From: an uncultured Clostridia bacterium
GTDB taxonomy: Bacteria; Bacillota; Clostridia; Peptostreptococcales; Anaerovoracaceae
NCBI GenBank assembly: GCA_934277495.1
Contig: CAKQUI010000046.1
Location: 1 to 16,725 of the forward strand
DNA: 16,725 bases
Direction: 5' to 3'
Within the stretch, counting starts at the first letter, position 1; every line of letters begins with the position of its first letter. The translations under genes and the position numbers were made by a program. The notes below the pieces were generated by a model. The model ran no database searches, was not told the DNA's origin, and saw only the letters and a list, made by a program, of their open reading frames with translations. This document shows, piece after piece, positions 7,460 through 13,555 of this stretch.

Positions 7460-7474
7460 TTTTATACCTCCATA

Positions 7475-7501
7475 CAAAAAAACTGCACCATAAAGTACAG
7501 T
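7475..7501 (-). terminator. Terminator of the cobalamin riboswitch expression platform
   Basis: On the minus strand ACTGTAC pairs with GTGCAGT (7 bp, one G-T pair) around a 6-base loop and is followed by TTTTTTT. It lies between the aptamer and the ribosome binding site of the cysteine-rich gene, where a B12-dependent transcription terminator is expected. I could not identify the antiterminator pairing with certainty. Confidence 0.85.
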
Positions 7502-7565
7502 CCGTATTCCTGAACACATTTTATCATATTATTACCGTCAGACCATTTGACCCGTGGTCCGGCAT

Positions 7566-7738
7566 ACTTCTCATGCAGGTCTCCTGACTTACCTGTCTTC
7601 ATTCCCGGCTGCCTTCCCGATCTCTCAGTGGCTGCCATGCAGCACTGCCGGAAACTCCTGGATCACAGTGGCGGGTCCGCTCCGGATTCTCACCGGATTC
7701 CCTCTTAGCTGCTCTGATCGCAGAGCAGACATGGAAGT
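7566..7738 (-). ncRNA. Cobalamin (B12) riboswitch aptamer
   Basis: The minus strand carries the hallmarks of the class in order. Stem P1 pairs ACTTCCATG (7730-7738) with CATGAGAAGT (7566-7575). A CTCTG/CAGAG hairpin follows. The GGGAAxCCGGTGxGAAxCCGG segment is at 7682-7702, followed by CCCGCCACTGT, a GCCACTG element, GGGAAGGC and the B12 box AAGTCAGGAGACCTGC at 7575-7590. These are the conserved core elements of the cobalamin riboswitch family, which binds adenosylcobalamin or related corrinoids and reduces downstream expression. The expression platform is the terminator at 7475-7501, and the only gene downstream is the 90-residue cysteine-rich protein. Confidence 0.95.
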
Positions 7739-7755
7739 GATTCATTTGTCGATTC

Positions 7756-7784
7756 ATGCTATCACAGATATTTTCATTTGTCAA
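7756..7784 (-). promoter_or_regulatory. Promoter immediately upstream of the riboswitch
   Basis: On the minus strand a perfect TTGACA (7779-7784), a 17-base spacer and TAGCAT (7756-7761) predict transcription starting near 7749, about 10 bases before P1 of the aptamer. A second candidate, TTGACA (7858-7863) with TATGAT (7834-7839) and an 18-base spacer, lies further upstream. Confidence 0.65.
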
Positions 7785-7895
7785 ACATCAGAACAATATC
7801 ACTGTATGCAAAATAACTGTTTGATATCTCTGTATCATATTATATCATATCACACCTTGTCAATTTTCTGAACTTATAGTCTTTTTCAGCAGCTA

Positions 7896-7924
7896 TTCAC
7901 ATTCCGTGCATGCTGGGTTATAGT
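7896..7924 (+). promoter_or_regulatory. Promoter of the YeiH transporter gene
   Basis: TTCACA (7896-7901), 17 bases, TATAGT (7919-7924). The predicted start near 7931 lies downstream of the first in-frame ATG (7910), which favours translation from 7970. Confidence 0.6.
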
Positions 7925-7938
7925 ATTCATATACTATA
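7919..7938. promoter_or_regulatory. Perfect inverted repeat over the YeiH promoter -10/+1
   Basis: TATAGTAT (7919-7926), TCAT, ATACTATA (7931-7938) is a perfect 8-bp dyad with a 4-base spacer. It overlaps the -10 element and start point, a typical repressor position. Confidence 0.5.
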
Positions 7939-7969
7939 CAAAATCTTGCGAAAGGACGTATCATATATC

Positions 7970-9028
7970 ATGACATTCATCAAAGAAAAAGGCTTCGGTC
8001 TGCTGCTGTGCCTTGCTATAGCAGTCCCGGCATACCTTCTCGGAAAGCTTTTCCCGGTCATAGGAGGTCCGGTCATCGCTATAATCGCAGGCATGATAAT
8101 AACGCTGCTGCTGAAAGACAAAAGCAGGTTCCAGCCTGGCATAGCTTTCACGTCAAAGAAGATCCTTCAGAGCGCTGTAGTGCTGCTGGGTTTCGGTCTT
8201 GACCTGTCGGTGATAATCGTTACAGGAAAACAGTCACTGCCTGTCATCATCAGTACTATCACTACATCTCTTGTGATATCTTTCGTGCTCTGCAAAGTAA
8301 TGCACATACCCGGACGCATATCAACTCTGGTAGGCGTAGGATCTTCCATATGCGGAGGGTCTGCCATAGCAGCCACTGCGCCTGTCATCGATGCCGATGA
8401 CGATGAAGTAGCGCAGGCTATATCAGTCATATTCTTCTTCAACGTTATCGCTGCACTGATATTCCCTGCTCTGGGAGCACTGATCGGATTCGACACCACA
8501 TCCGGAGAGACATTCGGCATATTCGCAGGTACGGCAGTCAACGACACATCCTCTGTAACAGCTGCTGCTTCCACCTGGGACAGCATGTACCATCTGGGGA
8601 CTCAGACACTGGACAAGGCAGTCACAGTCAAGCTCACCAGGACACTGGCGATAATACCGATAACGCTGATCCTGGCTCTGTGGCAGTCCCATGTACGCAG
8701 CAGACAGGCTGATGCAGCCGGAACTTCCGAAACAAAGCAGTCGGGATTCAGTCTTAAAAGATCTTTCCCTATGTTCATCCTGTACTTTATCATCGCATCG
8801 GTGATAACCACGATAGCGGTCAGCATGGGAGTATCTTCAGGAGTTTTCGCACCGCTGAAAGAACTGAGCAAGTTCATGATAGTCATGGCGATGGCAGCCA
8901 TCGGACTCAACAGCAACATCGTGAAACTGATAAAAACAGGCAGCAAGCCGCTGTTTCTGGGTTTCTGCTGCTGGACAGGCATAACGCTTGTGAGCCTGCT
9001 GGTGCAGCATCTGCTTGGTCTTATATAA
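7970..9028 (+). CDS. YeiH/PSE family putative sulfate exporter (PF03601)
   Basis: This 352-residue protein has about ten membrane helices. N-terminal [29 protein letters not shown] is typical of the YeiH family, and the diagnostic [20 protein letters not shown] lies near residues 120-140. A second marker is [15 protein letters not shown] at about 185-198. Family members are annotated as putative sulfate or sulfonate-related exporters, and the biochemical evidence is thin. The start at 7970 has AAAGGA about 13 bases upstream, rather far. The alternative ATG at 7910 would precede the predicted transcription start and would add a 20-residue extension unlike the family. The gene has its own promoter, a dyad over it, and a strong terminator after the stop. 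Confidence 0.9.
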   Translation: MTFIKEKGFGLLLCLAIAVPAYLLGKLFPVIGGPVIAIIAGMIITLLLKDKSRFQPGIAFTSKKILQSAVVLLGFGLDLSVIIVTGKQSLPVIISTITTSLVISFVLCKVMHIPGRISTLVGVGSSICGGSAIAATAPVIDADDDEVAQAISVIFFFNVIAALIFPALGALIGFDTTSGETFGIFAGTAVNDTSSVTAAASTWDSMYHLGTQTLDKAVTVKLTRTLAIIPITLILALWQSHVRSRQADAAGTSETKQSGFSLKRSFPMFILYFIIASVITTIAVSMGVSSGVFAPLKELSKFMIVMAMAAIGLNSNIVKLIKTGSKPLFLGFCCWTGITLVSLLVQHLLGLI

Positions 9029-9073
9029 AGAAAGTGTGCAAGTCGGATTTATACGATCACACAAGCCAAAAAA

Positions 9074-9130
9074 CTGAAAAACTGCCGTGTTCCGGGATCA
9101 TATCACTTCCCGGGATACGGCAGTTTCTGT
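9074..9130. terminator. Bidirectional terminator between YeiH and amidohydrolase genes
   Basis: AAACTGCCGT (9079-9088) pairs with ACGGCAGTTT (9117-9126), and an inner CCGGGA/TCCCGG stem extends it. On the minus strand the stem is followed by two T runs, strong for the amidohydrolase unit. On the plus strand it is followed by TTTCTGTTA, adequate for the YeiH gene. Confidence 0.88.
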
Positions 9131-9153
9131 TATATTATACCATGCTGCATATA

Positions 9154-9894
9154 TTACAGCTTAAGCAGCTTTTTCACATTGTTGTAGAATACATCCTCAA
9201 GCTGGCTGTCTGTAAGACCGCTTACAACAGGTTTGAGCATTTCTACAGCAGGGTGATGGAAAGGTGCGTCCAGCCCCCACATTATACGGTCGCCGCCTAC
9301 GTCCTCATAGGCTTCCTTTATCTTTGTATGCATCGGCATACCGGAAGTCTCAAGATAGAGATTAGGATATTTCTTAGCCATATCTATAGCTGACTGTATG
9401 TACATACCGTTGCCGTGGCCCATGTGTATCATGACCATCTTCACATCAGGATATATATCTGCCAGCTGCGCCACGCTCCATGGAAGCGAGAAAGGCGGAT
9501 GTCCTGTATGTATCATGAGAGGTATATCCAGCTCTCTGGCTGCTTCTGCGACAGGGAACACACACTCGTCGTTGGCGAGATATCCATGTGACAGCGGATG
9601 CAGCTTGATAGCCTTGAATCCATGGTTCTCGACTGCATCATGTATCTGTGCTGCAGCATCAGGATCATAAGGATTCACCCATGCAGCACCTACAAGTCTG
9701 TCAGGATAAGCATCCACAGCATCTATGCTTTCTTTCATAGGAAAAGTGCATATAACGCTTTTTTCGACATTATACTCATCCATCTGCTTTATCAGCTCTT
9801 CAGGAGTTATGCCGACGTCAGACCAGCTTCCGAAATATCCGATATGGCTGTGTGCGTCGATTTTCCTGAAACTTTTCATTTTTTCTTCTAACAT
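9154..9894 (-). CDS. Amidohydrolase family metal-dependent hydrolase (PF04909 type)
   Basis: This 246-residue soluble TIM-barrel type protein has the metal-binding layout of the amidohydrolase-2 group. HxH is at His15/His17 in DAHSHIG. Lys97 and His99 are in AIKLHPL, His129 and His132 in MIHTGHPP, His157 and His160 in MIHMGHGNG, and a catalytic-type Asp209 is in MWGLDAPF. Such enzymes hydrolyse or decarboxylate small cyclic or aromatic substrates, so the substrate cannot be assigned from sequence. AAAGGAG lies 7 bases before the ATG, inside the end of the ECF-S gene, and the two reading frames overlap by 7 bases. Translation is therefore coupled, which suggests that the enzyme acts on what the ECF transporter imports or on a product of it. 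A strong terminator follows. Confidence 0.88.
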   Translation of the reverse strand: MLEEKMKSFRKIDAHSHIGYFGSWSDVGITPEELIKQMDEYNVEKSVICTFPMKESIDAVDAYPDRLVGAAWVNPYDPDAAAQIHDAVENHGFKAIKLHPLSHGYLANDECVFPVAEAARELDIPLMIHTGHPPFSLPWSVAQLADIYPDVKMVMIHMGHGNGMYIQSAIDMAKKYPNLYLETSGMPMHTKIKEAYEDVGGDRIMWGLDAPFHHPAVEMLKPVVSGLTDSQLEDVFYNNVKKLLKL

Positions 9895-10433
9895 TTTTCC
9901 ACTCCTTTACCGTTCGTAGTGTATATGAAGTATTTTCTGAGCGAAGTTTTCTGTAATGCTTCTGCGATAACGAATGCGATTATTATGCCTGCCACCATCT
10001 GGAAAGCCAGACCTGAGATAGCTGCGATAGCTGCTGCCTTGCCGAACATGAAATACCAGAAAAGCAGATATCCGATGCCCTGTGTCACTCCGCCTGCTAC
10101 TGCTGCAATGATCCAGCATGCACGGCCTTTGAGTCCGAATACATGGTGCTTTATCAGAGCTCCCATCACCAGAGCCATGGCTGCCTTGCAGATAAGTGTA
10201 GGCACTGCCCATACAGCATATCCGCTGACTATGTCTGCCAGTGCAGCTCCGACGCCGCCTGCTACTGCTCCACGCTTTCCGCCAAGCATCAGCACTGCAA
10301 GGAATATCATCGAATCTCCGATGTGTGCATAACCGAAAGGTCCGGGGAATTTGATGATGAATACCCCTATAAATACGATAGCGATGAATAACGCTGTCTC
10401 ACATAAGCTTTTGATACGTTCTGTCTTGTTCAT
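9888..10433 (-). CDS. ECF transporter substrate-binding (S) component
   Basis: This 181-residue membrane protein has about six helices. The family hallmarks are YAHIGDSMIFLAVLMLGGKRGAVAGGVGAALADI near residues 35-68 and the short charged N-terminus typical of ECF S components of the PF07155-like group. S components bind vitamins or precursors (riboflavin, pyridoxine, hydroxymethylpyrimidine, folate and others) and share an energising EcfA/EcfT module encoded elsewhere. That module is not in this window. The specificity is unknown. AGGAGG lies about 6 bases before the ATG. It is the first gene of a two-gene unit with the overlapping amidohydrolase. The promoter carries a perfect TATAGT/ACTATA dyad, and no riboflavin, TPP or folate riboswitch is visible upstream. 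Confidence 0.88.
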   Translation of the reverse strand: MNKTERIKSLCETALFIAIVFIGVFIIKFPGPFGYAHIGDSMIFLAVLMLGGKRGAVAGGVGAALADIVSGYAVWAVPTLICKAAMALVMGALIKHHVFGLKGRACWIIAAVAGGVTQGIGYLLFWYFMFGKAAAIAAISGLAFQMVAGIIIAFVIAEALQKTSLRKYFIYTTNGKGVEKC

Positions 10434-10464
10434 TTTCTTCCTCCTGCATTGTTTTGTTGACTAC

Positions 10465-10483
10465 ATTATATAGTACCACTATA
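10465..10483 (-). promoter_or_regulatory. Promoter -10 and overlapping operator-like dyad of the ECF-S unit
   Basis: On the minus strand a perfect TATAAT (10465-10470) lies about 32 bases before the ECF-S ATG. No good -35 is present (ATGAAG at 17 bases). Overlapping the -10/spacer is TATAGT, 3 bases, ACTATA (10469-10483), a perfect 6-bp inverted repeat. A related half-site TATAGTGGTA recurs in the divergent leader at 10654-10663. Confidence 0.6.
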
Positions 10484-10600
10484 TTGTCTTCATTAAAATA
10501 CACACTGAACTTTACTTTTTTATATACAGTTCTCAGGATACCCTATAAATCTAATATGTTTTTGCCATTACATATACACTCATTTCAAAAACACAATACA

Positions 10601-10629
10601 TTGAAATTTTTCGATATATATGATATATT
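10601..10629 (+). promoter_or_regulatory. Sigma-A promoter of the G3E GTPase gene
   Basis: TTGAAA (10601-10606), exactly 17 bases, TATATT (10624-10629). The predicted start near 10636 gives a leader of about 150 bases. An imperfect dyad TTAGT-GTA-AACTA (10632-10644) sits at +1. Confidence 0.75.
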
Positions 10630-10679
10630 GGTTAGTGTAAACTACATATGATGTATAGTGGTATGTACTCAGGAGAAAT

Positions 10680-10765
10680 GTATCGTGACGGTCATTTCAG
10701 AAACGGATACCATACTGCCAGCAATCATCGGGATCTGTCCATCGCATTTTGCACAGACGGGTCTC
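10680..10765 (+). promoter_or_regulatory. Structured 5' leader of the GTPase gene, candidate RNA regulator
   Basis: A first stem pairs GTATC with GATAC (about 10679-10710). A second, GGGATCTGTC (10730-10739) with GACGGGTCTC (10756-10765), gives 10 bp including three G-U pairs. It contains a small GCA/TGC inner hairpin and ends about 11 bases before the ribosome binding site. No T run follows, so any control would be at translation or by an unknown mechanism. It matches no riboswitch class I can recognise. The G-U content leaves chance as a real possibility. Confidence 0.3.
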
Positions 10766-10789
10766 AAAGATCACAAAGGAGGATTTTTT

Positions 10790-11920
10790 ATGACGACTAA
10801 ATATATGGTGACAAGCGGTTTTCTCGGCTCAGGCAAAACGACTTCCATGATCGCTTTTGCGAACAGCATCAACAAAAGAGGGCTTGGACATGCAGCGATA
10901 CTTGCCAATGACCTTGGCGCCAGCAATATCGTAGATGCGGAGTTCACTGCAACGACAGGTATCACCACTCTTCCGATATCAGGCAACTGTATCTGCTATC
11001 AGCATGAGAACCTTGTAGACAAGCTCCATCAGCTGGAAGACTCCGGAGCCGATATCATCTTCTCAGATATACCTGGATGCGGTATCGGTGCACTGGATCA
11101 TGTATATCTTGAACTTGACGATAAAGAAAAGGGTCAGTTTGCTCTCATGCCTTTCATGTGCATCGTAGACCCTGAAAGGATCCGTATGATCATGCCTGAG
11201 AATGCGGACATCAACCTGCCGGAAGAAATGAAATTCCTGCTGGATGCACAGATGGCTGAAGCTGACGTCATCGTTCTCAACAAGATCGATACCATAAGCC
11301 CTGAAGAAGTACAGAAAAGGATCGACTGCATCCATGATACATATCCTGACATTCCTGTCATGACTATGTCTGCACTTACCGGCGAAGGCGTGGACGAAGT
11401 AGTTGACTACATACTGGGCAATAAAGCAGCTGTCGTGCACAAAGAGATAGGTTACGGTTCTGATGCTTTCATGGCTGCCGAAAACAGACTCAGCTGGTTC
11501 AACACAAGGATATTCATGGAGCAGCGTGAGGACAAGAGCCTTGACTTCAACGAAGTCATCACAGATATCTTTGAAGGTATCAGAAAGGGACTCAAAGAGA
11601 ATCAGTACAATGTACCGCATCTGAAGATGTTCGCTGCCGACAGCGCCGAGGAAATGACCGACTTCTTCAAGGCCAGCCTGATCGGCGTCGACTACGACAT
11701 CGAATATTCCAGAAAACTCGACAAGAAATACAGTGCTCTTTCACTGGTCATCAACGCCAGAGCTGCTGCCGACTCACAGGATATGAGCGAGATCGTAAGC
11801 GATGCACTGGATGCAGTTTCTGTAAAGTATGACCTGAAGATAAGGACATTCTTCATGGAAACCTTCGGAATGATGGAAGAAGGAAAAGGAAACACCGGCA
11901 GAGCTTCAAGATACGAATAA
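10790..11920 (+). CDS. CobW-like (G3E family) P-loop GTPase
   Basis: This 376-residue soluble protein has Walker A GFLGSGKT at 10-17. A switch-like ILANDLGASNIVDAEF segment is at 37-52. The G3 region is SDIPGCGIG at 92-100, and the G4 motif NKID is at 164-167. A Cys pair in GNCICYQ (67-69) lies where CobW-family GTPases carry the metal-binding CxCC motif. G3E proteins (CobW, UreG, HypB, MeaB relatives) use GTP to insert metals or cofactors into target enzymes. This subgroup is one I associate with Clostridia corrinoid and methyltransferase loci, but that is recollection. GGAGG lies 8 bases before the ATG at 10790. It is divergent from the ECF-S/amidohydrolase unit and shares a promoter element with it, so the metalloenzyme amidohydrolase is a possible client. 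Confidence 0.88.
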   Translation: MTTKYMVTSGFLGSGKTTSMIAFANSINKRGLGHAAILANDLGASNIVDAEFTATTGITTLPISGNCICYQHENLVDKLHQLEDSGADIIFSDIPGCGIGALDHVYLELDDKEKGQFALMPFMCIVDPERIRMIMPENADINLPEEMKFLLDAQMAEADVIVLNKIDTISPEEVQKRIDCIHDTYPDIPVMTMSALTGEGVDEVVDYILGNKAAVVHKEIGYGSDAFMAAENRLSWFNTRIFMEQREDKSLDFNEVITDIFEGIRKGLKENQYNVPHLKMFAADSAEEMTDFFKASLIGVDYDIEYSRKLDKKYSALSLVINARAAADSQDMSEIVSDALDAVSVKYDLKIRTFFMETFGMMEEGKGNTGRASRYE

Positions 11921-11950
11921 ACTGACTCTGCAGGAAACTCAGAACATACG

Positions 11951-12000
11951 AAAACCTCCAGCTGATAAAGACTTCTGCCTTTCAGCCTGGAGGTTTTTAT
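11951..12000 (+). terminator. Intrinsic terminator after the G3E GTPase gene
   Basis: AAAACCTCCAG (11951-11961) pairs with CTGGAGGTTTT (11987-11997), with a further CTGA/TCAG and AAAG/CTTT stem inside and a T run at the end. The stem can also serve the converging permease gene, although the minus-strand T run is only four bases. Confidence 0.9.
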
Positions 12001-12063
12001 ATTAGTCCTTTTTGATCTTTTATTTGACCTGGCTTTCACCACGATCACGTATGTACTGCAGGT

Positions 12064-13359
12064 CTATGCCTCTGCTTCATCCTCTTCTGTATCATTAGCC
12101 CATCCGCATTTGTCGATGATGAACATGAGCAGTCCCATGACTATACCTACGATAGTAGCAAGACACATGCCTGTCAGCTGCACTTCGCCGATAGTAATCG
12201 AAGCTCCTGAAAGGCCAACAACGAATACGACAGCAGTCATAGCCAGATTTCTCGGCTTTGAGTAATCCACTTTCTTGTCTACCAGCAGTCTTATACCTGA
12301 TGCTGCTATCATACCGTAAAGCAGGAAGCTGATACCGCCCATTACAGGTCCTGGTATCGTACTGATTATGGCACTTACCTGACCGAAGAATGAAAGGAGT
12401 ATCGAAAAGACTGCAGCTCCTCCGATGACCCATACACTGTATACTTTCGTTACAGCCATAACGCCGATGTTTTCACCGTAAGTAGTTGTCGGTACTGATC
12501 CGCAGAACCCTGACAGCATAGTTGACAGACCGTCTGAGATCAGTGATCTGTGGAGTCCAGGATCTCTGAGCAGATCTCTTCCGATGATCTCGCTTGTTAC
12601 GATCTGGTGCGATATATGCTCTGATATAACTGTCAGTGACGCCGGTATTATGATGATTATAGCACCGAGGTTGAACTTAGGCATCATGAATGCCGGAAGT
12701 GCGAACACACTTGCCTCCGAAACAGCTGAAAAATCCACAAGACCCATGATGGCTGCCAGGACATATCCTGAAACGATGGCTATAAGAATGGCAATAGCTG
12801 CTGCAAAGCCTCTGAACACCACCTGTCCGATGATAGCAAGCGCCAGTGTGAAAATGAACACGAACACGAATTTAGGGTCAATGGCTGCACCGTCTGAGCT
12901 GACGATACCACCTGTGCTTGCTGCTGAACCTGCCAGTTCAAGACCGATAAGGGCTACGATAGGCCCCATGGCAGCAGGCGGAAGGACAGCATCTATCCAG
13001 TTGACGCCGGCAAACTTTATTATTATCGCTACGATACAGAATATGGCTCCTGCGCATATGAATCCTCCCAGACAGTACTGATACCCCATACTGCCGATTA
13101 CGATGAATCCAGGCGAAAGGAATGCGAAGCTGGAGCCCAGATAAGCAGGTGCCCTGCCCTTTGTGATAAGTATGAACAGCAGTGTGCCCACGCCGTTCAT
13201 AAGCAGTACGATGGACGCCGGTATCCCGAAAAGTATCGGAACGAGAACGGATGCACTGAACATTGCAAATGTGTGCTGTATACTCAGCGGTATCCATTTT
13301 CCCACCGGTGGTCTCTCACCGATCCCAATGATTTTTCGTTCTTTTTTTTCTTTTGACAT
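12064..13359 (-). CDS. uraA: Uracil/xanthine permease (UraA, NCS2/SLC23 family)
   Basis: This 431-residue membrane protein has about 14 helices. N-terminal LSIQHTFAMFSASVLVPILFGI is the standard NCS2 opening. The substrate-binding residues known from E. coli UraA have clear counterparts: Glu247 and His251 in SEHISHQ, and Glu296 in TTTYGENIGV. The family imports uracil or other nucleobases by proton symport, and uracil is the most likely substrate, though xanthine cannot be excluded. The ATG at 13359 is chosen because AGGAG lies 7 bases upstream. The longer frame from 13389 has no ribosome binding site. The gene stands alone, with no pyr or upp gene or recognisable PyrR/purine leader visible upstream. 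The C-terminus ends in an acidic tail. Confidence 0.9.
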   Translation of the reverse strand: MSKEKKERKIIGIGERPPVGKWIPLSIQHTFAMFSASVLVPILFGIPASIVLLMNGVGTLLFILITKGRAPAYLGSSFAFLSPGFIVIGSMGYQYCLGGFICAGAIFCIVAIIIKFAGVNWIDAVLPPAAMGPIVALIGLELAGSAASTGGIVSSDGAAIDPKFVFVFIFTLALAIIGQVVFRGFAAAIAILIAIVSGYVLAAIMGLVDFSAVSEASVFALPAFMMPKFNLGAIIIIIPASLTVISEHISHQIVTSEIIGRDLLRDPGLHRSLISDGLSTMLSGFCGSVPTTTYGENIGVMAVTKVYSVWVIGGAAVFSILLSFFGQVSAIISTIPGPVMGGISFLLYGMIAASGIRLLVDKKVDYSKPRNLAMTAVVFVVGLSGASITIGEVQLTGMCLATIVGIVMGLLMFIIDKCGWANDTEEDEAEA

Positions 13360-13413
13360 TTTTCTTCTCCTGATGACTGAAAAAAACAACTTTTGATTAT
13401 TACATACTTTTTC

Positions 13414-13443
13414 AGTATATCACAAAAATATAGTTTCCGGCAA
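13414..13443 (-). promoter_or_regulatory. Candidate promoter of the uracil permease gene
   Basis: On the minus strand TTGCCG, an 18-base spacer and an extended -10 TGATATACT (TATACT at 13414-13419) predict a leader of about 50 bases. A competing candidate, TTGTGA with TAATAA, lies slightly downstream. Confidence 0.5.
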
Positions 13444-13491
13444 AAAATTTCCGTATGCTGCAGGCTTTGCATATCTGTCTTTCATATATAC

Positions 13492-13521
13492 TGGAAAATC
13501 CAGAGCCGGTCGTGGTATAAT
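13492..13521 (+). promoter_or_regulatory. Promoter of the large secreted protein gene
   Basis: TATAAT (13516-13521) carries an extended TG motif and is preceded after 18 bases by TGGAAA (13492-13497). The predicted start near 13528 lies just before the ribosome binding site AGGAGGG (13538-13544). Confidence 0.7.
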
Positions 13522-13555
13522 GCGGACAGTACTATTCAGGAGGGAAATAGAAGAA

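Larger units (their letters stand above)
10434..10789. other. Divergent intergenic region with two promoters and a structured leader
   Basis: This 356-base AT-rich region separates the ECF-S unit (leftward) from the G3E GTPase gene (rightward). It contains both promoters, related dyad or half-site elements at 10469-10483, 10632-10645 and 10654-10663, and a roughly 150-base leader before the GTPase. The part from about 10490 to 10600 is AT-rich, and I see nothing else in it. A coding extension of the GTPase frame to 10658 is not supported, because it lacks a ribosome binding site and family similarity. Confidence 0.6.

Noticed and set aside
7599..7784. Leftward 61-codon open frame
   Set aside because: It lies within the riboswitch aptamer itself and is not translated sense.
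7554..7871. Rightward 105-codon open frame
   Set aside because: It runs antisense through the cobalamin riboswitch. The conserved RNA elements explain the sequence, and no family or good start site is seen.
10434..10600. Riboflavin, TPP or folate riboswitch before the ECF S component
   Set aside because: The predicted leader is only about 25-30 bases and none of the conserved motifs is present.
10658..10789. 44-residue N-terminal extension of the G3E GTPase
   Set aside because: The P-loop normally starts within about ten residues of the start. GGAGG precedes the ATG at 10790, and the extension has no ribosome binding site and lies in a structured leader.
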